A stretch of 64,000 nt of DNA from Gemmobacter serpentinus. GTDB lineage: Bacteria; Pseudomonadota; Alphaproteobacteria; Rhodobacterales; Rhodobacteraceae. Positions 57,009-64,000 of this stretch are shown piece by piece. The stretch is taken from the NCBI RefSeq assembly GCF_008973825.1, contig NZ_WCHR01000012.1:124001-188000 (forward strand). The letters run 5' to 3'. Made by a program: the position numbers and the translations under genes. Numbering within the stretch: position 1 is the stretch's first letter; each line of letters opens with the position of its first letter. Under the pieces are notes generated by a model. That model did not search any database. It saw only the letters and a list, made by a program, of their open reading frames with translations, and was not told where the DNA came from.

Positions 57009-57779
57009 ATGAAAGCCAAGATGAAAACGGGCATGGTTAAGGGTGGCATGGCGAAGGGGGGCAAGGCGGCACTGCTGGCCATGGCGCTCGCGTTTCCGAT
57101 GCTGATGGTGCAGCCCGCACTGGCGCAACAAGTGGCGGGGGCAAGCATGGCGACGGCACCGATGATCCAGGTGACCGGCGAGGGCCGGGTGGCCAGCGCG
57201 CCGGATATGGCGGTGATCTCGCTGGGGGTCACCACGGAAGGCGACAACGCTGCCGAGGCACTTGCGGCCAATTCGGCGGCGATTGCCCGGGTGATCGACA
57301 ATCTGCGCGCGGCGGGCATGGCGGATCGCGATATCCAGACCTCTGGCCTGTCGATCAATCCGAACTGGCAAAGCGACATGTCCAAGGGGGGCTCGACGAT
57401 CTCGGGCTATATCGCCTCCAACATGATCGCGGTGCGGGTGCGTGCGCTCGATACGCTGGGGGCCACGCTGGATGCAGCCGTGAAGGATGGGGCGAATACG
57501 CTGAACGGGGTGGAGTTCGCCTTGCAGGATCCGGCCCCGGCACTGGCCGAGGCACGCAAGCGCGCGGTGGCCGATGCGCTGGCCAAGGCACAGCTGATGG
57601 CCGAGGCCGCGGGGGCCAAGCTGGGTGCGATCCAGAGCATCGTGGAAGGCGGCGGCGAGATGCCGCCGATGCCTATGATGCGCATGGCGGCCGAGGCATC
57701 GGCCGGGGCGGTGCCGGTGGCGGCCGGCGAGACCGCAACCCAGGCCCGGGTGACCATCGTCTGGCAGCTTGATTCCTGA
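57009..57779 (+). CDS. Exported SIMPL domain protein (DUF541)
   Basis: A 256-residue protein with a long basic N-terminus and signal segment (AALLAMALAFPMLMVQPALA). The SIMPL domain follows: IQVTGEGRVASAPDMAVISLGV, NPNWQSDMSKGGSTISGYIASN (block), VSFGLQDP-like EFALQDPAPALAEARKRAVADA and AGAKLGAIQSI. Family members are periplasmic and of unclear role, sometimes linked to oxidative stress. AAGGAGG seven bases before the ATG at 57009 fixes the start. It is 144 bp before the DUF4153 gene. Confidence 0.88.
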   Translation: MKAKMKTGMVKGGMAKGGKAALLAMALAFPMLMVQPALAQQVAGASMATAPMIQVTGEGRVASAPDMAVISLGVTTEGDNAAEALAANSAAIARVIDNLRAAGMADRDIQTSGLSINPNWQSDMSKGGSTISGYIASNMIAVRVRALDTLGATLDAAVKDGANTLNGVEFALQDPAPALAEARKRAVADALAKAQLMAEAAGAKLGAIQSIVEGGGEMPPMPMMRMAAEASAGAVPVAAGETATQARVTIVWQLDS

Positions 57780-57923
57780 TTGCCAGCCGATCAGGGAAAA
57801 GCGCCGCAGCCTGTGGCGCTTTTCCTTTGGGACAAAGCCGGTTAGCCTGCGCGCCAAAAAGGCGGGCCAAGCCAGAAAGCGGGCCAAGATCGCCCCCAAT
57901 CGCCTCGACGCAGGAGTGACAGC

Positions 57924-59672
57924 ATGATCGATCCGCAAACCCGCCAGCGGCTGGCGATGACCGTTGTGGGCGCGCTTGCCGGTATTGCCCTGTTCGGCCT
58001 TGGCGAGATGACCACGCGCGGTGTGCTTGGCGAACGGGCGACGATGGCCGGTTTTGCCCTGGCCCTGGTCTTCTTCACCGGCTTGCTTGGCATGGCGGGC
58101 GCGTTGCGTCTGCGCAGGGCCGCGCTGGTCTCTGCCGCATTGGCGGTCGGGGTGGCGCTTTTGCTGTTCTGGGCCAGCTTCCGTTATGAGGAGCCACGGG
58201 ATTTTGCCAATGGTCCCGGCATCGTGCTGGCCGGGCTGGTGCTGACCTTCGTGCCGATGCCCTTTGCGGTGGCGGCGCTGACCACGGGATGGCGCCATTA
58301 CCCCACCCTGTTTTCCGAGGCCTGGGGGATCGTGATCCGCTATGCTGCGGCCTGGCTGTTTGTCGGGCTGGTCTGGCTGGTGCTGTATGCTTCCGACATG
58401 CTGCTGCGCGGGGTGGGCCTGAATATCATCGGTGCCGTGCTGGAGATGCCGATGATGGGCTTTTTGCTGACCGGGGCGGTGCTGGGTCTGGCCATCGCCG
58501 TGGTGGATGAGATGGCCGATGTCGTCTCGCCCTATCTGGTGCTGCGGCTGTTGCGTCTGCTGTTGCCGCCGGTGCTGCTGGTTGTGGTGATCTTCGTGCT
58601 GGCTTTGCCGTTCAGCGGGACGGTGCGTTTGTTCGGGGCGCTGTCGGCGGCGGCCACGCTGCTGGGGATGGCGGCGCTCGGGGCCACACTGGCCACCGCG
58701 GCCCTTGACCAGACCGAAGAAGAGGCCACGCGCTCGGCCCTGGTGCGGCGTTGCGCACAGGGGATGGCCCTGCTGCTGATCGCCCCCGCAGCCCTTGGTG
58801 CCTGGGCGGTCTGGTTGCGCGTCGGGCAATATGGCTGGACGCCGGACCGGGTATTTGCGGCCTGTATCGCGGCGTTGGGGCTTGGATATGGTGTGCTCTA
58901 TCTGGCTGCGGTCTTGCGCGGCACGGGATGGGAGGCGCGGATCCGCCAGGCCAATATCACCATGGCGTTGGTGATGCTGGCCCTGTCTGCCGCCCAGTTC
59001 ACCCCGCTTCTGAACCCCGAGGCGATTGCGGCGCGCAGCCAGCTTGCCCGGTTCGAGACCGGCAAGATCCCGGCAGCACAGCTGGATCTGGCCGATTTTG
59101 ATCGCTGGGGCAAGGCGGGGGCCGCCGCGCGTGCGCGCTTGGAGGCGCTGGCCCTGGAGCCGGGGCAAGAGGCGCTGGCGCGGCGTCTGTCGACTGTCTT
59201 GCTCGCCGAGGACAGCGCACGCGCCCCTGAATTGGACGAAAACGCCATGCGGGCCGGGCTTGCCGCCGATCTGCCCCTGCGTCCCGAAGGGGCGATCGCG
59301 ACGCGCGACAGTGTGTTGCAGATGATCGGTGGTCCGCAATTGCAGGATTGGCAGACCGCCTGCCAGACGCGGATGGCCGATGGCCGCCCGGCCTGCGTCA
59401 TGGTGGTGGCCGATCTCTGGCCCGATTTCCCGGGCGACGAGGTGGTTCTGGCGGGGCTCGATACATCCGGTTTTCTGATGTCGCATGGGTTTTCGCGCCT
59501 TGGCGACAGTTGGCAATGGCATGATATGCGCCCGTTGACCGGGCGACCCGCGCGCCCCGACAGTGCCGAAGCGCAGCTGCGGGCGATGCAGGACAATGCA
59601 GTGCCGCGCCTGCGCCCGGTGCCGGGCTTTGTGCTGGATCTGCCGGGGGATGCGCTGATGCTGGCCCGCTAG
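57924..59672 (+). CDS. DUF4153 family integral membrane protein
   Basis: A 582-residue inner-membrane protein with about ten hydrophobic segments in its first 380 residues. RYAAAWLFVGLVWLVLYASDMLLRGVGL (blocks), RCAQGMALLLIAPAALGAWAVWLRVGQYGW (blocks) and the following DRVFAACIAALGLGYGVLYL agree with DUF4153. The remaining C-terminal 200 residues are soluble and polar (LARRLSTVLLAEDSARAPEL). Function is unknown. It lies between the SIMPL gene and the H-NOX-like gene on the same strand. Confidence 0.83.
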   Translation: MIDPQTRQRLAMTVVGALAGIALFGLGEMTTRGVLGERATMAGFALALVFFTGLLGMAGALRLRRAALVSAALAVGVALLLFWASFRYEEPRDFANGPGIVLAGLVLTFVPMPFAVAALTTGWRHYPTLFSEAWGIVIRYAAAWLFVGLVWLVLYASDMLLRGVGLNIIGAVLEMPMMGFLLTGAVLGLAIAVVDEMADVVSPYLVLRLLRLLLPPVLLVVVIFVLALPFSGTVRLFGALSAAATLLGMAALGATLATAALDQTEEEATRSALVRRCAQGMALLLIAPAALGAWAVWLRVGQYGWTPDRVFAACIAALGLGYGVLYLAAVLRGTGWEARIRQANITMALVMLALSAAQFTPLLNPEAIAARSQLARFETGKIPAAQLDLADFDRWGKAGAAARARLEALALEPGQEALARRLSTVLLAEDSARAPELDENAMRAGLAADLPLRPEGAIATRDSVLQMIGGPQLQDWQTACQTRMADGRPACVMVVADLWPDFPGDEVVLAGLDTSGFLMSHGFSRLGDSWQWHDMRPLTGRPARPDSAEAQLRAMQDNAVPRLRPVPGFVLDLPGDALMLAR

Positions 59673-59748
59673 GCTGCCGTGGCTTTGCGTCACTAGCGAT
59701 TTGTTAAGTGCTGCCGCCTAGCCTGCATGGGAATCAAGGGGGATTCCG

Positions 59749-60342
59749 ATGCATGGGCTGATGAACCGCTCCATCCAATGCTTCCTGCGCGACACTTACG
59801 GTGCCGCGACATGGGCAGCCGTGGCCCGGCAGGCCCAGCTTGGCTTCGAGAATTTCGAGGCAATGCTGAGCTATGATGATGCCCTGACCGACGCGGTGCT
59901 GGAGGCGGCGGTGCAGGTTCTGGGGCGCGCCCGTGATACCGTTCTGGAAGATCTGGGGATTTACCTTGTCTCGCATCCCGAACGGCAGGGGTTGCGTCGA
60001 CTTTTGCGTTTCGGTGGTGTGGGTTACGCGGACTTCCTGCATTCTCTGGAGGATCTGCCGGGCCGGATCCGTCTGGCCTTGCCGGAGGTGGAGGCCCCGC
60101 ATCTGGTGTTGGAAGATCACTCCTCCAGCGAATATTCGGTGCTGTGCCATGCCGGGCTGGCCGGGGCCGGGCATGTGGTTGTCGGCATCCTGCGCGCCAT
60201 GGCCGATGACTATGGCGCGCTGACCTTGGTGGAATATCAGGGGGTTGCACCCGATGGCGCCGAAAGGATCGCGATCACGCTTGCCGATGATGATTTTGCC
60301 GAAGGGCGACGCTTTGATCTGGCCATGCAGGTGACACCGTGA
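59749..60342 (+). CDS. H-NOX-like (heme NO-binding domain) protein lacking heme ligands
   Basis: A 197-residue protein whose N-terminus, MHGLMNRSIQCFLRDTYGAATW, is the classic H-NOX opening. Further matches are LEDLGIYLVSHPERQGLRRLLRFGG and FLHSLEDLPGRI. In canonical H-NOX the proximal heme histidine sits in LxxLH; here the place is Pro (about residue 104). The YxSxR propionate-binding motif is absent as well (SVLCHAGL where Y-x-S-x-R-x-G-L is expected). It may therefore bind no heme or use another ligand. The start at 59749 follows AAGGGGG. Its stop overlaps the diguanylate cyclase start, the usual partnership for bacterial H-NOX. Confidence 0.82.
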   Translation: MHGLMNRSIQCFLRDTYGAATWAAVARQAQLGFENFEAMLSYDDALTDAVLEAAVQVLGRARDTVLEDLGIYLVSHPERQGLRRLLRFGGVGYADFLHSLEDLPGRIRLALPEVEAPHLVLEDHSSSEYSVLCHAGLAGAGHVVVGILRAMADDYGALTLVEYQGVAPDGAERIAITLADDDFAEGRRFDLAMQVTP

Positions 60343-61415
60343 TGGGGGCCGCCCCGCCGGACAGGCCCGACCTTACCGCGATTGCGGCCGGCGGGCTGGA
60401 TCTTCTGATGCCGATGCATGTGCGGATCGGCAGCCATGGCCGCATTCTTGGTTGCGGGCCGACAATTGCCAAATTGCATCAGGGGCATGGTTTTCTGGAT
60501 CGCCCGGCGCTGGAGGTGATGGATGTGCGCCGCCCCTCGGGGGTCGAGGACCTGCGCGATCTGCGCCGTCTTGTCGGGCGCAGGCTCTATCTGAAGCTCG
60601 CGGCGCTGCCCGGACTGACCCTGCGTGGCATTGCCGTCCCGATGCCGGGCGGCGGCCTTCTGCTCAATCTGTCCTTCGGCATCGATCTGATCGAGGCGGT
60701 GCGCGATTGCGGGCTGACCGATGCCGATTTCGCACCCACCGATCTGGCGGTGGAGCTGCTTTATGTGGTCGAGGCCAAATCTGCCGTCATGCACGAATTG
60801 CGTGGGCTGAACCTGCGGCTGCAGGGGGCCAAGTCCATGGCCGAGGAGCAGGCGCTGACCGATACCTTGACGGGCCTGCGCAATCGCCGCGCATTGGAGA
60901 CGATCCTGAGGCGGTTGGTGGAGGGGCGGCAGGGCTTTGCCCTGATGCATATGGATCTCGATTACTTCAAGGCGGTGAATGATACGCTTGGCCATGCGGC
61001 AGGCGACCATGTTTTGCGCGTGGTGGCGCAGATCCTCACGGATGAGACCCGCGCCAATGATACGGTGGCGCGGGTGGGGGGGGACGAATTTGTGCTTGTG
61101 ATGCCGGGGCTCGCCGATGCCGCGCTGGCCACGCAGATCGCGGCGCGCATCATTGCCCGGCTCAGCCTGCCTATTCCGTTTGAGGGCAGTATCTGCCGGA
61201 TTGCGGCCTCTGCCGGATTTACCCTGTCGGACAGCTATGCCCAGCCAGAGGCGGAAACCATGCTCAACGACGCCGATCAGGCGCTTTATGCCGCAAAGCG
61301 GGCGGGGCGGGCCTGCGTGCAGCAGTATCTGCCGCCGGAACTGCCAGCTGAGGCCCCACGCGAGCCGCAGACTTCGCGCAGAAAACGCGGCCCGTCCGCG
61401 GGGCCTGCTGGATGA
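60342..61415 (+). CDS. Diguanylate cyclase with HNOBA-like N-terminal domain
   Basis: A 357-residue protein. The N-terminal about 160 residues (FDLLMPMHVRIG-like LDLLMPMHVRIGSHGRILGCG, RLYLKLAALPGLTLRGIAVP) match the H-NOX-associated HNOBA/PAS-like domain. A short coiled coil (ELRGLNLRLQGAKSMAEEQA) leads into GGDEF. The active site GGDEF is intact in ARVGGDEFVLVMPG, and an RxxD product-inhibition site (RAND) lies five residues before it. It likely makes c-di-GMP under control of the coupled H-NOX-like protein. ATG 60342 sits in a TGATG overlap; GTG 60339 is an alternative. Confidence 0.92.
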   Translation: MGAAPPDRPDLTAIAAGGLDLLMPMHVRIGSHGRILGCGPTIAKLHQGHGFLDRPALEVMDVRRPSGVEDLRDLRRLVGRRLYLKLAALPGLTLRGIAVPMPGGGLLLNLSFGIDLIEAVRDCGLTDADFAPTDLAVELLYVVEAKSAVMHELRGLNLRLQGAKSMAEEQALTDTLTGLRNRRALETILRRLVEGRQGFALMHMDLDYFKAVNDTLGHAAGDHVLRVVAQILTDETRANDTVARVGGDEFVLVMPGLADAALATQIAARIIARLSLPIPFEGSICRIAASAGFTLSDSYAQPEAETMLNDADQALYAAKRAGRACVQQYLPPELPAEAPREPQTSRRKRGPSAGPAG

Positions 61416-61426
61416 CGGCCCATGGC

Positions 61427-62836
61427 TCAGGCTGCCCGGATCGTGATCTCTGCCTCGAATCCCCCGGGGCGGTTCGCCAGCCGCAGCCGCCCCGCCGCCG
61501 CCGCGACGATATCTGCGACAATGGCAAGCCCGATCCCATGGCCTTCGCCGCTTTCGTCAAGCCGCACGCCGCGCTCGACCATCCATGCCAGTTTGGCCTC
61601 GGGCACACCTGCTCCATCATCCTGGATCAGGATATGCACCTCTGCGCCTTCGCGCCGCAGCCTGGCTGTGACGCGGCCTCTCGCATGTCGCATCGCGTTT
61701 TCCAGCAGCGCGCCAAGCGCCTCGGTCAGATCGTCGCCATCGATCCTTGCCCGGATCGCGGGATCGGCCTCGATCCGCCAGTCCAGGGCGGCACCCGCAG
61801 GCATCCGGCGCAGCACCTCAACGACCCGGTTCAGGGCCAGCGCGGGGGCGCAGCTGGAGGAAACGCGATCAGACTGGATGCGCGCGCGCGCAAGTTCCCG
61901 GTCGACCAGCCGCTGCATCGACATCGCGATATGTTCAACGCTTTCGGCCAGATCGGTCGCGCCCCGCTCGTGCAATTGTGCCGCATCGCCGAGAAGAGCT
62001 TGAAGCGGGGTCTTGAAACCATGCGCCAGATCGGCGCTGCGATGGCGCGCCCGGGCCAATTCGCCGTCGCGCGCATCCAGCAGGGTGTCGATCTCCCGCG
62101 CCAGCGGGATCACCTCGCGCGCCAGATCGTCGCCGATCCGGGGACGCGCGCCGGAGGTCAGGTCGGCCACCCGGCCGCTGACCTCGGCCAAGGGGCGCAG
62201 ACCCACCCGCACCTGAAGCCAGGACCCCAGCACCAGCAGCGCCGCCAGCAGGGCGAGGAAGGGCACAAGGTCGCCGATGAAGCCGCGCCGCGCATCCGAC
62301 AGCGTCGCGCGGTCCATTGCCGTGATCAGATGCAACGGCACCGCCTGCGCGCCGTCACCGACCAGAAGCTGCTGTTCAAGGATCAGCAGATCCTCACCGC
62401 GTGGTCCGCTTGCTGTTCGGCTGCGCAGGCTGCCCGCGGTGAAGGGCGGGGCGTCCGGCTCGGTCAGCGTGGTGTCCCAGAGCGACCGCGATCGCCGCGT
62501 CTCGTCGCCCAGCATCACTTGCCAGTATTGCCCGGAAAACGGCTGGTCGTAGCGTGGGTCCATCGGGGGAAGCCGGCCGGGTTCCAGCTTCGGATCCCTG
62601 GCCTCCACCATGGTGGCAAGGGTGAAGATCCGGGCCTCCAGCTCTGCCAATGCCGCGCGCTGGACATGGCGGTCAAACAGCAGGGTCAGCCCGATGGCGG
62701 AAAGGCCAAGCGCCGTGATGATGCCCGCAGCCCCGGCAAGCCCAAGCCGCCATTTCAGCGAATGGCGGATCATGGCCGGTGGCGGAGGGGCAAGAGACGG
62801 CTGCTCATGCGCAGCGTTCAGGCGCTGCGAGGGCAT
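61427..62836 (-). CDS. Sensor histidine kinase (PhoQ/QseC-like)
   Basis: A 469-residue inner-membrane kinase. Two membrane segments (LGLAGAAGIITALGLSAIGLTLLF near residue 32 and LVPFLALLAALLVLGSWL near residue 185) bracket a periplasmic sensor of about 130 residues. A HAMP-like linker, the phospho-acceptor in SADLAHGFKTPLQALLGD, an N-box in LGALLENAMRHA and G-boxes DDGAGVPEA and GHGIGLAIVADIV follow. It is downstream of its response regulator and a PepSY gene. The start at 62836 lacks a clear ribosome site; ATG at 62773 (MIRHSLKW) is also plausible. The signal is unknown. Confidence 0.9.
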   Translation of the reverse strand: MPSQRLNAAHEQPSLAPPPPAMIRHSLKWRLGLAGAAGIITALGLSAIGLTLLFDRHVQRAALAELEARIFTLATMVEARDPKLEPGRLPPMDPRYDQPFSGQYWQVMLGDETRRSRSLWDTTLTEPDAPPFTAGSLRSRTASGPRGEDLLILEQQLLVGDGAQAVPLHLITAMDRATLSDARRGFIGDLVPFLALLAALLVLGSWLQVRVGLRPLAEVSGRVADLTSGARPRIGDDLAREVIPLAREIDTLLDARDGELARARHRSADLAHGFKTPLQALLGDAAQLHERGATDLAESVEHIAMSMQRLVDRELARARIQSDRVSSSCAPALALNRVVEVLRRMPAGAALDWRIEADPAIRARIDGDDLTEALGALLENAMRHARGRVTARLRREGAEVHILIQDDGAGVPEAKLAWMVERGVRLDESGEGHGIGLAIVADIVAAAAGRLRLANRPGGFEAEITIRAA

Positions 62837-62857
62837 GCGCGCGAAGGCGGAGGGCCG

Positions 62858-63520
62858 TCATGCTGTTCCCTCCAGATGGTAGCCAAAGCCACGCCGGGTG
62901 CCAATGATGCCCGGCCCGGTCTTGCGTCGCAGCCGGGTGATGATCGCCTCCAGCGCATTGGCCTCGCGCGCATCATCATCGCCGTAAAGATGTTCCAGCA
63001 GTTCCGATGGCGGCACGACGCGATCCTGATGCAGCGCCAGATAGGCCAGCAGGCGGAACTCCAGCGCGGTCACCGCCACCGGCACGCCTTCGACCGCGAC
63101 CGACATCCGGTTCAGATCGACGCTGAGCCGCCCGACCTGCTGTTGCGCGGCCCCCCGCCCCCCGGCCCGCCGCACCAGGGCACGGGCGCGTGCGATCAGT
63201 TCTTCCATCCGAAAGGGTTTGGGCAGGTAATCATCCGCCCCGGCATCAATGCCCTCGACCCGCTCGGTCCAGGCCCCGCGCGCGGTCAGGATCAGCACCG
63301 GGCTGTCGCAGCCCTCGCTGCGCCAGCGTTTCAGCACGGTCAGCCCGTCCAGTTTGGGCAGGCCGAGATCCAGCACGATCAGATCATAGGTCTCGGTGCC
63401 GCCGCGAAACCAGGCGGTCTCGCCATCAGAGACCAGCTCCACCCGAAACCCCGCAGCCGACAGGGCGCGATCCAGATCGGCGGCGATCCGGGGGTCATCT
63501 TCCACGACCAGCGCACGCAT
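62858..63520 (-). CDS. OmpR/PhoP family response regulator
   Basis: A 220-residue two-domain regulator. The receiver has acidic residues in VVEDDPRIAAD and the phospho-acceptor Asp51 in LIVLDLGLPKLDG, with Lys in DYLPKPF. The C-terminal winged helix has VAVTALEFRLLAYLALHQDR and ANALEAIITRLRRKTG, binding direct repeats. It partners the adjacent kinase. ATG 63520 overlaps the PepSY stop (TGATG). CTGACAG direct repeats 11 bp apart upstream of the operon are candidate sites for autoregulation. Confidence 0.93.
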   Translation of the reverse strand: MRALVVEDDPRIAADLDRALSAAGFRVELVSDGETAWFRGGTETYDLIVLDLGLPKLDGLTVLKRWRSEGCDSPVLILTARGAWTERVEGIDAGADDYLPKPFRMEELIARARALVRRAGGRGAAQQQVGRLSVDLNRMSVAVEGVPVAVTALEFRLLAYLALHQDRVVPPSELLEHLYGDDDAREANALEAIITRLRRKTGPGIIGTRRGFGYHLEGTA

Positions 63521-63831
63521 CAGTCGTCGTCATCCTCTTCCAGTTGCAGGATCGTGCCGGTCGCTGCATCAACCTCGACCTCGATCAGACGGCCATCCGG
63601 CGTGACCAGCTCCACCTCATATATATAGCGATCATCGCTATATTCGAGTTCGACCTCAATCACCCGGCCAGGTTGCACCGCCGCGATCTGCGACAGGATT
63701 CCGGCAAGCGGCAGAAATTCGCCACGCGCGACCGCACCGCCCGCCCATTCATGGTCGGGCGTGTCGCCATCGGCGCTGGCGGGCAGCACCCAGAAAAACG
63801 GGCAGAGCAAAGCGAGGATGAGCGGTTTCAT
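63520..63831 (-). CDS. Exported PepSY domain protein
   Basis: A 103-residue protein: signal peptide (LILALLCPFFWVLPASA), then one PepSY domain with the usual VIEVELEYSDDRYIYEVELV (short block) and DAATGTILQLEEDDDD ending in an acidic tail. PepSY proteins are often periplasmic accessories of two-component systems. It is first in the PepSY-regulator-kinase operon. AAGGA six bases upstream favours the second ATG (63831) over the first (63837). Confidence 0.88.
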   Translation of the reverse strand: MKPLILALLCPFFWVLPASADGDTPDHEWAGGAVARGEFLPLAGILSQIAAVQPGRVIEVELEYSDDRYIYEVELVTPDGRLIEVEVDAATGTILQLEEDDDD

Positions 63832-63854
63832 GCCCATTCCTTAGCCGGTTCCGG

Positions 63855-63931
63855 CTGACAGTCCCCTGACAGGCGCGCTCAGTCTGCTGTCAGGGGGGGC
63901 GTGCGATACCGATTCGACATTCAGTTGACAG
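63855..63931. promoter_or_regulatory. Direct-repeat regulator boxes between divergent operons
   Basis: CTGACAG at 63855 and again at 63866, an 11-bp period typical of OmpR/PhoP-type boxes. CTGTCAG (63887) and TTGACAG (63925) follow towards the plus-strand gene. The set lies in the gap between the PepSY operon and the divergent gene, so the response regulator may control both. Confidence 0.55.
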
Positions 63932-63945
63932 ATCAGGAGGTTGTC

Positions 63946-64000
63946 ATGATCCGCAATATCACACGTCGTTTCGGGGGAGCCGTGTTTACTGCCGCCCTTG
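63946..64000 (+). CDS. Start of an unidentified gene (cut by window end)
   Basis: Only about 18 codons are present, beginning MIRNITRRFGGAVFTAAL, a basic then hydrophobic start like a signal peptide. AGGAGG lies five bases upstream of the ATG. It is divergent from the PepSY-regulator-kinase operon and may be its regulatory target. Product cannot be named. Confidence 0.6.
   Translation, partial: MIRNITRRFGGAVFTAAL

Noticed and set aside
56832-59693. An N-terminal extension of about 950 codons for the large minus-strand fusion gene
   Set aside because: It runs antisense to the SIMPL and DUF4153 genes, has shadow-type composition, and the MKPNFALTF start at 56831 has a proper domain N-terminus.

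Overview
The window is high-GC, gene-dense chromosomal DNA that looks like an alphaproteobacterium of the Rhodobacterales (Rhodobacter/Paracoccus-like). The basis is protein character and gene content: a SUV3-like helicase, S4 protein, 7Fe ferredoxin and CarD in a row; the Anbu proteasome operon; glutamine-dependent NadE; gcvTHP behind a tandem glycine riboswitch; cobS and cobT back to back; and an H-NOX-like/diguanylate cyclase pair. No species can be named from sequence alone. No IS element, intact prophage or CRISPR array was seen. The only clear traces of mobile DNA are a decayed tyrosine recombinase beside a tRNA-Ala gene (21409-21891) and a retron-type reverse transcriptase (1476-2952).

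Layout. 1-4280: ettA (cut by the window edge), the reverse transcriptase with a probable msr-msd RNA directly upstream, a GNAT acetyltransferase, and nadD. 4467-11769: a secreted MORN-repeat protein, nadE with a YnfA-like membrane protein, an esterase with a 36-bp exact triplication, wrbA, a Tat-exported metallo-beta-lactamase-fold protein and a small HExxH protein. 11933-20784: gltX, a MATE exporter, the glycine cleavage operon and azlCD. 20860-24956: thioredoxin 2, tRNA-Ala(CGC) with the integrase scar, argF, argD and a DUF1801 protein. 24991-36192: a nitrogen/arginine catabolic neighbourhood. It holds a glutamine-synthetase-like ligase with a class III aminotransferase, a succinyl-CoA:acetate CoA-transferase, and tetR-aruH-aruI (arginine transaminase pathway) facing a four-gene basic amino acid ABC importer across a shared operator-like palindrome. 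36515-42703: pepF, then the Anbu operon (ATP-grasp, alpha-E, transglutaminase, Anbu). 42729-50705: an RTX protein, a lysophospholipase with an SCP2 protein, a TPR protein, the helicase, S4 protein, ferredoxin and CarD. 50895-64000: cobS and cobT, a 1306-residue protein that appears to fuse PilM/GspL-like and PilP/GspC-like parts, SIMPL and DUF4153 proteins, the H-NOX-like/GGDEF pair, a PepSY-response regulator-histidine kinase operon, and the start of a divergent gene.

Most notable. (1) The reverse transcriptase has retron hallmarks (YADD, VTG, QGAPTSP). Directly upstream lies a 143-nt region closed by a 14-bp inverted repeat with one bulge, followed by an unpaired G and three stem-loops. This is the msr-msd architecture, and no effector gene is evident next to it. 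(2) The H-NOX-like sensor lacks the proximal heme histidine and the YxSxR triad, yet it is translationally coupled to an intact GGDEF cyclase. (3) The 36-bp perfect triplication falls exactly on the oxyanion-hole motif of an esterase. (4) A 1306-residue inner-membrane protein merges parts that are usually separate pilus/secretion subunits.
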